64,000 bases of DNA from Rhododendron vialii (Eukaryota > Streptophyta > Magnoliopsida > Ericales > Ericaceae), in assembly GCF_030253575.1 (NCBI RefSeq), contig NC_080558.1, positions 444,001 through 508,000 of the forward strand, given 5' to 3'. Every line of letters starts with the position of its first letter. Positions within the stretch are counted from its first letter, which is position 1. Both the position numbers and the translations under genes were made by a program. Positions 1 through 11,202 of the stretch are shown here, piece after piece. The notes beneath the pieces are model-generated. The model was not told the origin of the DNA and did not search any database. It saw only the letters and a program-made list of their open reading frames with translations.

Positions 1-597
1 CACGCAATTTGCAGGTAATTAATTAGCAACTACTACAAAGTGTGTGTTTTAACGTAACATCGCATTTGGCTAAGTTTTGAGTTAGATTTAGAGAATATAT
101 TAGACTATCACATTGTCAAAAGTATCCTTCCAATGATGTAAGACAATCAAGACACTCAATCAATGAGTGTTTAAATAGCGAATCATGTTAGTTTATTTAA
201 AAAATTAAATCAGACTAAAATGGTTTTATATTATCTATAAAATTATGTCACTTTACTGCACCACTCACAATTGAGTAGTAGTATTTGGGATCTAATCTAA
301 ATCCAGCAATAAATTACTAAAATAATTTTGTAAAAACACCATCTGCGCATCACGGCATATTCAAAGTCAGCATAAGAACGACGGTCGTTGCTTTCTACTC
401 CACAGCCACTCCCCTCCACTAGACTAGTGAGTGGACAACAATCTAACGGTTCACGTGAAACATCACATATAGCAGTAGTACAGTACTACTTTTTACTCCT
501 TATTTTTACTTTTTCTCTCTCTCACCGCACTATAAGCGGTTCTAATTTTCCTTCTCTTTCTGCGTCCGATTCCCGGGAGATTCGCCGATCGACACAC

Positions 598-600
<3 letters not shown>
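1..600. other. Upstream region of the universal stress protein gene
   Basis: No coding region is supported here. The first 350 bases are AT-rich. The part nearest the gene (about 370-600) is less AT-rich and pyrimidine-rich, and it probably contains the promoter and 5' untranslated leader of the + strand gene starting at 655. I could not place a TATA box with confidence. Confidence 0.5.

Positions 601-634
<34 letters not shown>
601..634 (+). repeat. (GA)n microsatellite in the 5' leader
   Basis: An uninterrupted run of about 17 GA units ends roughly 20 bases before the start codon at 655. GA/CT tracts in 5' leaders are common in plants and can bind GAGA-binding (BPC-type) factors; a role here is only inferred. 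Confidence 0.9.
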
Positions 635-640
<6 letters not shown>

Positions 641-654
641 CGTAGAAGGCAGAG

Positions 655-2715
655 ATGGAAGGAGATCGGAGGGTGGGTGTCGCTATTGATTTCTCCCCAT
701 GCAGCAGGGAAGCACTCAAGTGGGCGGTGGATAACCTTGTCCGCGCCGGGGATCACCTTATCCTCATCACCATTCTCCCCGAAGGCAATTATGAGGCGGG
801 CGAGATGCAGCTCTGGCAAACCACCGGCTCCCGTAACCCCCCCTCTCTCTCTATCTATATATATACCCATGTAGTATATGTTTGTTTGTGGGGATGTGTA
901 TGTATGAATTTGAATGCAGTTGATTTATTATCTCTTGAATTCTGAGCTGGGACTAATTTAAAACACGTAAAAGTCTGTTCTTGGGGTCAACTTATTGTTC
1001 GAGGGGTAATAAGAAGGGTAAAATGTAGTTTTGTGGAGCCTTAATTCTTTGATGGTTGTTCTTGAAATCTAGATCTTGGTGATGGCCATGGAGATCTAAA
1101 AAAAAAATACTTTCTTTAACAAATTCAGAAACGGGAAATTTGCTGTGGCTGATTTTTTACCTTTGGAGGGAGTAATCATTAGGTGTTTATGGAGACTAGA
1201 TCCCCCAGCAGTTATCAAACTCATGAAAGGAAATTGCTTTAAGGCAGAAGAACGGTTGCTTTCTTGGAATTTGGAAACATGCCTCAGATGGTGTGCATCA
1301 CTCGAACACAATTCCGGACACAATTGCGTCCGGAACCATTCGATGCACATGAATTCACATGCATCGAATGGCTCCGGATGCAGTTGTGTCTGGAGTTGTG
1401 GTTGTCTGGTTGAGAGTTGTGTATGTAGAGTCGTAGACTTAGGGTCAGATATTATGCTTCATGATAGAGATCCAAACTATATCCATTATTATCAAAGCTT
1501 GGTTTATATCTTGGTTGCTTTTCTTGTTTGGTCTGGGATACTTCTATTGATTGGGTGAACTTCCTCTGCTAGAGTTTTACGTGCCGTTCTTCTTTAATAT
1601 AGTTCTCAGCTACTAAGATAAGTGTAAATACTAAACACAGCTTCGGCTAATGATCATCTTGGGATGTCACAATTTAGAAAATAATGGGGTTGGATTATAT
1701 AACATGGCATGGCATCGTTCAAAAGCATGATATTGTCACTTTGTGGTTATGTTTCCTTTATTTAGTAATCAAAAACCGAAAGTGGGATGTTTTGAGTTCC
1801 AGAATGGCACTTAATTGATCTGTTTATGCGTGTGTTCTGGACTCAGTCCTGGACGTGATTGGAATAGAGTCTAGTTTGAGTTGAGTAGATGTGTTTCATC
1901 ATGTACTTAAAGGGTGTTGTATTTGGTGTATTTTGGGCAGCTCTAATCCCTTTGAGAGAGTTCTCTGAACCCGTCATTTTGAAGAAATATGGTGTGAAGC
2001 CGGATCCTGAAACATTGGATATTGCCAATACTGCTGCTGCGCAGAAAGAGGTGCAGTGTCTTTTCCTCAAAAACCCTTTTGAGTTTTCAAAAATTGTGAG
2101 GTTCTCTAACAATGGAAACTAAGTTTGTGCGATTGTGGAACAGATTGTGGTGGTTTTGAAGATCTATTGGGGAGATGCTCGGGAGAAGATATGCGAAGCA
2201 ATTGATAATATTCCTCTGAGCTGCCTTGTTATAGGGAACAGAGGCCTTGGCAAGCTTAAGAGGTTAATTTCTTTGGATTGCTTTTTTTTTTTTTTTTTTC
2301 AGAACTCAAATCTAAAATTCTGCAAGGATGAAACTTTTGGTGGGACGCCCTGAACTTTCCTTTTGTACACTTCTTCATGTGTCGTACTAACTCCAAATCC
2401 TCGCTATGGCAACTTAAACTTGGGCTTTCTCTATAGACGATCTCTTTGGTAAGAGCTTGCCAGAGAAGAGCACCCATTATAAAGTTACTGCATTTTTAAC
2501 GACCTGTTTTTGGAACTGAGTCAGTTTTTGTGAAGTTTTAAAGCAAACCATAATTCCATCGGTGACGTGGGCCATGTTATCTATGGAAATTGATTGTTTC
2601 TTGGTTTTATTTGCCTGTTTTAATTTCCAGGGCTATCATGGGCAGTGTTAGCAACTATGTGGTGAATAATGCTTCTTGTCCAGTGACGGTTGTGAAGCAT
2701 TTGGATCATGAGTGA
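655..2715 (+). CDS. Universal stress protein (USP), UspA-domain ATP-binding type
   Basis: Four exons, 655-832, 1941-2050, 2144-2262 and 2631-2715, all with GT/AG introns and matching phases, give 163 residues, the normal size for a single-domain plant USP. The N-terminus MEGDRRVGVAIDFSPCSREA is the usual first strand and helix. The C-terminal part carries the ATP-binding signature G-2x-G-9x-G-S (GNRG, then GS after nine residues), with the third exon junction falling inside it. Plant USPs of this class bind ATP or AMP and act as soluble stress-responsive proteins; the exact ligand cannot be told from sequence. The start is the first ATG after a (GA)n leader. Intron 1 is about 1.1 kb. Two fragments of intron 3, exon 4 and 3' flank recur near 44.1 and 45.6 kb as pseudogene pieces. 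Confidence 0.95.
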
Positions 2716-4080
2716 CTGCTATGCTCCATCTATCTGAACTGGATTTATGTTTCTCGTTAGAACTGAGTCCACACGCGATCCAGAATGAAGTTGTATTAAT
2801 TTTTCATTCTCCTAATTACATTTCTTGGAGTTCTTCTTTATGTTTCAATTCATTTGAATGTACAAGGAGTTACAAGTAAGTTGATTGCAGATGGTGTCGT
2901 GTGGGGTTACAGTGTGATAATCCATAGTTTGTGGGAATAAAATTTGCTTTTGAACTACTCAGATTTCCAAGAAGCAATTAGAGTTTCCTAATGGTTTGCT
3001 ATTCTGGGTGGCTAAATATGTTTGTTTTAATTGCGCTCCATTATTCCTGCACCCCTCTCTGGGTAGTAGATGGCTTATTGTGACAGAATTGAAGTTTATC
3101 ATCATAGAAAGATGTCTTGAGTGTCCAGTTTTAAATAACGACCGTTACATATCGTATCGGTCGTTATGTATTATTCACTTATCGTATTGGCCGATACATA
3201 AAGCTATATAACCAATATGATGAAATTTTCAATACCACGATTTTAAACACACATCCCATCATAACTTTCAAGATGTTTGTATTCGGATAAGAGATTTTCT
3301 GTCACATTTGTATAAAGTAGCAGTGTTCAGTATAAAACCCACCTTCCACCCAACTACGGGAAGAGATATGAAGCAAATTGAATCCAAAATTGGAAACTAA
3401 CACCATTGTTTCATTCACTTGGTGGACCTCAAGACGGAGGGACCAAAGAAAGAGGGGGTGAAAAAAGACCAAAGTCGTTGACCCTACGAGAACTTACTAT
3501 CTAGAGAGAACAAAGAGGGGGAAAAAAAAAAAAGGAAATCCAGGTAGAGCTTGTATCCCCTTTGTGGTTGGAGTTCCTCTCACAAGTTCAGTGTACCATA
3601 TCTAGCCTCCTATATATGGTAAAAACTTGTGTAGGTTGCAAGCTTAATTTACTGATCAAACAAAAATTTTAGGTAGTCCCAAGGTCAAGGCAAGTCAGAC
3701 AACCAACGAAATTCCTTGAAACAAGGCCAAGACAGTTAACAAGGATCAGGTTATAAAAATTATCAGGTGAACTGCGGATTCAAGCATTGTTGTTTCCCCG
3801 TCTTACGACACGAAGTCGAATTGTCCCCATCCCTGCTCTTCTTTTTTTTCCTGAAAAATGGCTACGTGTCCTCCTACTATTGGCAGGAACACAGCGACAT
3901 GATGTGCGCACAACACTAGTTCACTTACTCCAAGTAACTCAATGGTCATCCTGTTTTCATGGGTAACTGGTTGTTTTGAGTTGTAACTACCCTTTCCTTC
4001 CTCAGCTAATAATATCCTCATTTCCACCTTCTTCCCATTTTCATTCTCTCTACTTTCTCCAATTCCAAAGAGCAACCGAG
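2716..4080. other. Intergenic region between the USP and inhibitor genes
   Basis: The first 350 bases include the USP 3' flank, which has a diverged copy at 45.6-45.9 kb. Around 3137-3205 lies a short inverted repeat (ATAACGACCG with CGGTCGTTAT) followed by a related TATCG-rich motif. 3480-3540 is purine-rich. No gene is visible before the leader of the next gene at about 4000. Confidence 0.5.
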
Positions 4081-4788
4081 ATGGAGCCTCTCAATCATCA
4101 TACCCTACTCATCTTCTCCATCTTCTCCCTCATAACCTTCAACTCTGCAAATGCCATATGTGTTCCAATCAACGGAACAAAACCAACAGCCTCTCCATCT
4201 CCGTATGCTTCTCCAATTTCACAACCAGTTGCTGCGCCGGAATCTGTTCCGTTCCATCTACCCGCTTCAAACCAGAAACCAAAATCGCTATTTCCAATAT
4301 TTCCAAGTTTGATGAAGGCAGTTTCACAATCATCACACACCGATCCATCACTCAAGAAAATATGCGCTGCCACTGACTTCCCTGAAGTTTGCATCTCATC
4401 AATCACCCCTTTGCTCAATGGCAAAACCGACCCCATCTCCGTTGTGGAACTTGCAATAAAAGCCGCTACTGAACACACACAAGTTGCTGTTGCCGCAGCT
4501 ACAAAGATTGCTGCCTCTCCAGGGATTGCTCCCGATATTGCTTCCACTATAAGTGATTGCAAGGATAGCTATGATGACGCTCTTGACAATTTCCAGAAGG
4601 CGCTTGAAGCACTTTCTTCGCGTGATGTTGGCACCATGAACAGCATGCTTAGTGCAGCCATAACGGATTTCAGCGACAACGATGATTTTCTTGCCGGGAA
4701 GGCTTCTTCGCCAGTGTTGTTGGAATTCAATGCCAAGCTTTCTAAGATGACAAGCAATTGCCTTGCTATTGTTTCTTTGATCAAGTGA
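4081..4788 (+). CDS. Pectin methylesterase/invertase inhibitor-domain protein, secreted
   Basis: A single exon of 235 residues. The chosen ATG follows a 5' leader and opens a signal peptide (residues 1-25, hydrophobic core IFSIFSLITF, cleavage near SANA). A Pro/Ser-rich linker (about 30-75) precedes a PMEI domain (about 85-232). The first cysteine pair is present (C95, C104 in KKICAATDFPEVC), as is the helix with C160 (ISDCKDSYDDAL). PMEI-domain proteins act in the cell wall or vacuole, inhibiting pectin methylesterases or acid invertases by binding the enzyme. Oddity: the fourth conserved Cys, normally in the SAALT...TC-DGF motif, is replaced (DNDDF, about 199-203), while a Cys appears at 227 near the C-terminus. 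Whether it inhibits PME, invertase or neither cannot be decided. Confidence 0.9.
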   Translation: MEPLNHHTLLIFSIFSLITFNSANAICVPINGTKPTASPSPYASPISQPVAAPESVPFHLPASNQKPKSLFPIFPSLMKAVSQSSHTDPSLKKICAATDFPEVCISSITPLLNGKTDPISVVELAIKAATEHTQVAVAAATKIAASPGIAPDIASTISDCKDSYDDALDNFQKALEALSSRDVGTMNSMLSAAITDFSDNDDFLAGKASSPVLLEFNAKLSKMTSNCLAIVSLIK

Positions 4789-6395
4789 TCATCTGCGATG
4801 TATTTATGTATTTCTATTATGGCACAGAACATTCATGTGGTTGTGGGTTTCACAGGCACTCGCGTGGGTGTGGGACTCGGACCCCTGTAAGTGTTTTGTG
4901 ACCTTGTTCAATATTTGGTTTGTTTCTATGAAGTGGAGCTGATTTTTAGCGTAAATGGTTCATTATTGTTGTGTTACCGTTACCTTCTTTTATAATGAAG
5001 AGATCGATATAGGATCTTGTGAAAATGTGTGTGCGAATAAATCGAGCAAATTTCGAACGAAAATTTAACATGGATGTATTGCAACCTCGGCTATAATTTA
5101 ACAGAAATGTTGAGCTAATGTGATCTTCAATTTCAATCTAGGATGCCAATTCTTTTCTCCTTCTTACGGCCTCTGGAAACTGTTTTAAATAGTTTTCTTT
5201 CAGCCAATATGTATTCTTTGTATCAAAGAAAGTTCCTCTGATTTTATGTTTTTAATTTTCAACGATGTTTGGTTCATAAATAAAATGGGAGGGAGGGAGT
5301 GGAAACTAAGGGAGGCTCTTCAGTTGAGGGGATGAAGGGAAAATTGGCCACCATTTTTTCCCCCTTCTCAATTTTGGGAGATTGAGGGTAGGGAATAAAC
5401 CCCGCATTCTAATATTTTCCAAGGTCACAAAGTATCATACGAACTTGCCAATCGGTTGCCGATAAAATAAAAAAAAATACAGAAAAGAAAAGAAAAAACT
5501 TGTCAACCGGCTACTGCCAAGTATCTAGCAGCCGTAAAATCGGAGATTTTGTTTTTAATTGTTCTTGTTGGCAGCGGCATGATTTTTACCTACCTGCAAC
5601 TTGCAGAAATGATTCCCGAACGACCCAGCGGTGGACGGTTACTCCTTACTAAAAGTGAAATCAATGGACAATTTGGTGTCTATATATACAGTCGAGTGGA
5701 CAACTTTGCAAAAGTCGAAAGTTTTAGGTTCACTATCAAGTTCTAACACCTGCACTTGGTAAAAGTGAATCCCTGGGCCTGGGGTTGTCATTAAAAAAGC
5801 TTTTGGTTTACCATCAAGTTCTAAAACGATTGAGCAGTCATTAAAAAAGTATGCATGGACGAATCCCTGGGGTTGTCTTGAGAACACAACTTCCGAGTGA
5901 TTTACGGGTTGTCCTGAGACGACAACTTAATTCCAGTGATTACCTTGGTTGCAAAAAGAATACGTGAACCATTGTTGCCCTCAATGGACGTCTCAACTTA
6001 ATTCCAGTGATTACCTTGGTTGCAAAAAGAATACGTGAACCATTGTTGCCCTCAATGGATTTTGCACACAAAAGTTCGCTAACCTGAAAGCTATAACGTA
6101 TACACAATATTGAAGATGTTGCGAATATCCTCTCTCGTCCAAAACACAACAAAATCCATGAGATATCAGCAGACTGGTTATCATTACAATGAGGCAATTC
6201 GCATATAATTCAAACTTCTTATAATCTCTTTCATCCCATGCCAAACGAATATGAGCTTGTCCTGTCTTTATGTTATTGGTAATAAGCGTAATAACAACAG
6301 AGATGGTATAGATACAAATTCCTCTGTTTGGCAGAAAATATAACATTTTATCTCAAATCCCGAGGCAGAACAAAACACGGATAAAACCACAACCA
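4789..6395. other. Intergenic region with a tandem duplication
   Basis: This holds the 3' flank of the inhibitor gene, a purine-rich stretch near 5285-5345, A-rich sequence near 5470-5500, and a short tandem duplication (separate entry). The last bases are probably the 3' untranslated region of the - strand ubiquitin-conjugating enzyme gene. No other gene is supported. Confidence 0.5.
5923..6059. repeat. Two-copy tandem duplication, period 71 bp
   Basis: The block starting CAACTTAATTCCAGTGATTA at 5923 recurs at 5994 and is near-identical through TCAATGGA. The high identity suggests a recent local duplication. Confidence 0.9.
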
Positions 6396-9300
6396 CTACG
6401 ATTCGTCCATGAAATAAGCGCCATGTCCACTAGCTTTCATAAACTTCTTGAACAGAAGAACGATGATGGCAACAGTAAGCCCAACAGCGGCCAACGTGAA
6501 CAACCTATCATCAGCCGGTTTCTGAACCCTAGGACGCAGCAACTGGTGCTCGCCTATGGGTGGTCCCACAGGAACCTGTCTAGGTACTGCAGGACCCTCG
6601 GCTCTCAGATTCACATTCAAAGGACCTTCATTTGGTTCTTCAACAATCCTGTCACCCACAGCTGGATTTGTGGATCCTTCCCCAGCATCTTGAGGGCTCT
6701 GGTTAGCTTCATCAGTAGAATGTTCTTCAGAAGGCTGAGAGGGATTAAGCTCAGGAACTGGCGGTGCCTTACTTAGCATATATTCATGGATCTGTACAAT
6801 GAGAAATGTAAGTGGTAGGAATAAAAAATAAATGAGAGGACATATACCAGAAGGAGAATCCAGGCCCATAGCAAACCTCATCGATGACTTTTTGCCTTTC
6901 AGTAGTACCAAATCTTGGAGCAGCTTCCCGAGATTTAATTGCCAGAGTGCGCCTTTCTTCTTTCTTGTAGTCTAAGGAGCCCAAAGCACCATTAGGGTTG
7001 GTGGGCATGAACGCGATTAAAGCTACTAAAGCAGTCCTAACTGCAAGCAGTAAAATGCATACTCAATCAATAAAATCCAGTAAAATCTAATGTCGTGTGT
7101 CGATAAGCATGTGATATAAGTTGGTTTTCCGATGATATCATGGGAATACTCAAAGAGGTCTCCAATTTACCAATATCCAGCATATTCTAGAAATTACCTA
7201 ATGTTATTTACAGCTACGTCTATAATATAGTAACTATTAATCATGAGAGGATGAATAAAGAATAATATGGGCTCATAGCATTCAAAGGTTTGCAAACATA
7301 TCGAAAGCAAACCAAGACTAGTGCCCCAATCACTAGGCATCAACCACATGAATCCTTTTTCACCAATCCATTCACTGCAATATATGCTATAAATAGGGAG
7401 TTGTCTACCTATCTTACGTCCACTTAATTCTCATAAACTTACTTGTTTTACCAACACAACCCAAGCCAGTTCATATTTTTGTTCACAATGGTTCAAACGA
7501 GGTTGTTTCCATGCTAATTAGCCACACTATAACAACAACAACATAACATAACCCATCTAGTCCCCAATCATTGGAGGTATGGGCGGGGGATGATTGGAGA
7601 CAGACCTAACCTTTGGCAATATATGCACAAAGTGGCTGCTCTCAGAATACCACTAAAACAGTGGCCCCCCTAAACCTCCAAGAACCGAGGAGCTACAATG
7701 ACGTTTTGTTGTAAAACCATGCCCCCAAATCAAAGCCAAATGGCATCAGAGAGGGTAGGCCTAGAGACCCATATCAATTTATGTGCACATTACCATACTT
7801 CCTTCATTGATAGTCCAGAGCATCGGTATGCACAATGCTAATTAGCCACACTGAAATTAATAATTATCCTAGCAGTGAAATTGCTCAATTCCTTGGTGCA
7901 AGTAAGGTGCAGAATCTGGTCTCAGAAACAACAATATGTAAAGATAGCTTGAGGAGTGATAACATTATACTAAAATTATCCGCGAAATAAGATTTTACCA
8001 CTCCATGACGGCTGCCAGTGCTCAGGATGATGGTTGGATATGCTTAGACATATCTTCGTTTGTGTTTCAAAGCGACCATTTGGCTGAAACAAGGGCAACA
8101 AAAATAGGTTAGCTATCATAACCCTGAAGAATAAATTCGTTTATTGATTGTTAAAAGTATAAGACAATCCCCCTGGGTAAAAGCAATTGACAACATGGAC
8201 TACCGTATAACAGATGTCAGATAGGGAAACTTGGTCACGAGTTTATTAAAAACAGCGACACATTACCGTCAACAACATAAATGATGGAGGCTTGAACGGA
8301 TATTCTGCAGGCAGTTGGATTCTTCCATGATAGATACCTCCCTCAAACTCAGTATCACAGGGTCCCCTAATTGCGAATTGCCATTCAAATATATTCTCCT
8401 GCAACAAACATACAAGCCTGAGAATACAAAATTTTCCAAGCGGAACATGTAAGTAAAGAATTCAAAAGGAAAAAAACATCAAGCATATGATCAGGATCTA
8501 CAACTCTGCAAGTATGGAATGAAAATCTTGAATTTGATTCATGAGTAAGAGATTCATGTGCAAACACAAACTACGAAAATCACCAAAGAACAAGAATTTT
8601 AAATCCCATGCAACTAACAGTAGACAAGATTGACTAAACCAATTGAAGGCCCCCATCAACATCCACTGAAGAAAAGTCAGCTTAATAAACCTGCACTCGT
8701 GATTTGACACCTACTACTCCCCAATCAACCACTATTGAAACAAGTCAGCTCACATTAAACTGCACCATGAAATAAATTTGTATAAATCCTAGGGGATGAA
8801 ATGATTACCTATATCATGCAAAATAAAAAAGGTAAAATAACAACTTGCCAAAGCCAGTAGCCACTAAGAGACAAGAAATCAAATTCAAGTTTTTAAGCTT
8901 ATTGTTAGCTTAAGGGATTTGTGCTTTGTCATGAACACTTATATTCATTATAGTTGATTACGAAAAACAAGGTGCCCTCTGTATCAAATTCCTGGATCCA
9001 CGCCAAAACACAGATGAAGGCGGTCCATTTTCTTATTAATAATATTTTTCACCTAATTAAACAAGGGTCACTAAATTTTAATACGAAATCTGACCATTAG
9101 GACACTGGAGTCAGTGGTAAGACACCAATCTCCGTTAAAGCCATAATCCATCATAATCTGAGCCACAGATTGCAATTCCAAAAATTGAAAAGGAGCAAAA
9201 ACAATCAGAATTACACAAATTCGCATGACCTGAAAATGGGAAAAACAACGAAACAAATAAAATCTATATCTAATCTAATCTAATCCCAGTGCTTGAAGGC

Positions 9301-9696
9301 CCTGAACTTATCGACCAGGAAAACCTCTAGTGCCCGTAAGGTTTTGGACGGTTGCTCTTCATGAGAAAACTACGTCGAGTAATTGCCAAAATAACAAGAA
9401 CACACGATCACAAGAGAAATAATTGCCTCAAATCTCATGAAACAAACAAAAATCGCGAAATTGAAGGAGGATAACGATGGATCTTCCCAATTAAAAACCC
9501 TAGCTCAATTAGAATTGAGAAATTAAAAAAGAAGGTATAGAAATAGAGGAGTAGTAGGGATTATAGACAATATTGAGGGACCGACCTCGAGAGGGAGGCT
9601 CATGAAATCATCGGAAGGGTTTGATTGCATCTCCTTCACCTCCTGTAGAATCCTCTTCACCCCTGGATTCTTCATGTTGTACTTGTCCTCCGCCAT
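6396..9696 (-). CDS. UBC32: Ubiquitin-conjugating enzyme E2, UBC32-like, tail-anchored
   Basis: Five exons on the - strand: 9696-9586, 8398-8267, 8083-7999, 7040-6877 and 6791-6396, with GT/AG introns and matching phases, give 295 residues. The N-terminus MAEDKYNMKNPGVKRILQEV and the E2 core match the UBC32/33/34 (UBC6/UBE2J) group. The catalytic Cys is residue 93, in TKICLSISNHHPEHW. The core ends near residue 170, followed by an acidic/proline-rich linker and one C-terminal transmembrane segment (LFTLAAVGLTVAIIVLLF), as expected for a tail-anchored ER enzyme. Family members work in ER-associated degradation and stress responses. Length is close to Arabidopsis UBC32. Intron 3 (7041-7998) carries a retroposon. 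The symbol is by homology; UBC33 and UBC34 are close alternatives. Confidence 0.93.
7511..7852 (-). mobile_element. Retroposed SINE/LINE 3' end with 18-bp target-site duplication
   Basis: Perfect 18-bp direct repeats (ATGCTAATTAGCCACACT) at 7511-7528 and 7835-7852 flank a 306-bp insert in intron 3 of the E2 gene. Read on the - strand, the insert ends in a GTT-rich tail (seen on + as ATAACAACAACAACATAAC). A long target-site duplication with a simple tail indicates target-primed reverse transcription. The tail type resembles plant RTE LINEs and the SINEs that use them; no coding domain is visible in the insert. Confidence 0.85.
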
Positions 9697-10099
9697 TCTT
9701 ACGTTAGAATTAGAGATAGATACAATACAACCACCGTCGATCGATTCTGTATGTATAGAGATAGAGACACAACCTTCGATCGATTTTGTAGAGAGAGAGA
9801 AGAAAAAAAAAAAAAAAGGCGATTAGGGGAGAGAGAGAGAGAGGGGGGCTGAGATTTTTCCGAGTTGACTCGACTATGCCGTAAGTGGATGGATGACACG
9901 TCGTTGAGACGCAAAATTGTCCACGCGTCCGTGGATTATTGGTTAGGTGACTTTTCAGTTGAGGGGAAGCTGGGGGCCGAGGAGACGTTGTCGGAGGCCC
10001 AACGGCCGACAGAAGCTGGCCCTTTTATTACTGGGCTAAGGTTTAGTAGATTTCTTCGTGTTCTACGAAGTTGTTGGGCCAATGTTGACAGTGAATTTA
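9697..10099. other. 5' leader and upstream region of the UBC32-like gene
   Basis: This contains an A-rich tract near 9803-9818, a GA run (about 9831-9845) and GC-richer sequence upstream of the - strand start codon at 9696. The boundary with the neighbouring Ty3/gypsy fragment is not sharp but lies near 10.1 kb. Confidence 0.5.
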
Positions 10100-11202
10100 G
10101 GTTGTTGGGCTTTCCATTTTCCACACGCAATTATTCATCAGTGGATAGTGATTTTTACGCTCCTTCTCGATACTCCTCGCACACTCAACGACTTCGGAAA
10201 ACTTTCCTTTGCATTGTGCCACAACAAACTTTTTCACGATGTCATGCAAGCCCCTTTCGAACTGCCTACACTTCCTTTCTTTAGTAGCTACTAACTCTGG
10301 CGTGAAACAGGACAAGGATTGAAACTTTAAAGCATACTCCGATAAGGTCATATCACATTGCTCTAGCTTTTCAAACTCGTCTCTCAATTGGTCACGACTC
10401 ATTTTCGGAAAATATTGCTCATCGAAGAGCACCTCAAACTCGGCCCAAGTTAAGTTCTCCACATCTTGCTCAATATCTCAATTCCAAAACCGACTCCCAC
10501 CACTCATTCGCCTCTTTGGTAAATTGAACGGCCAAAATATTGACTCTCAAGTCATCCTCAGAGATTTTAAGAGCCCTGAAGAGTTTTCGGATTTGAGCCA
10601 ACCAACGGTCGGCCACGAGAGGGTCACTGCTCAACCCATCAAACGTAGGTGGATTTCTACAACTAAACTCCCTCATTGCTGACAACGCACGGCTATCTGC
10701 ACTTTCCCTAGGAGCTGGGTTTAGAAGGTTTGCAGCTGCAAGAGCCTCAACGAAATCCCTAGCAAAAGGATTCTGGACGACTAGTACTTCCTCTCCCTGA
10801 TCATGTCCGACCCCTTCCCCGGATTCCCATCCGAATTTTCCCCATGATGGCTAGCTTCATCCTTAACCGGCACCCCTCGGCCACGGCCACGACCAACTCT
10901 ACTTTCGGCCTCACCTGCTCCAGCACACATTCTCGGAGGCATCTTACTACAAATTATAAGAAAATGAAGATTCATCAATAACAACATTATTTCATGAGGT
11001 CAAAGCCCCGAACTATCCCAACACGGGTCAAAGCAACTCTACGCTACTCTACTATATAGAAATGTAAAGCTATATAAGACAAGTGATGTCAATGCACACA
11101 AGCACACATATGTTATGCAAAATGCGTGACATTTCGAACCCATGAGACTTGAAGTCTCCCTACGGTCTCAAGTATTCAAACCTAGACGCTCTGATGCCAA
11201 TT

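Noticed and set aside
493-870. 125-codon frame on the - strand with a Ser-Leu run
   Set aside because: It is antisense to USP exon 1 and the GA microsatellite.
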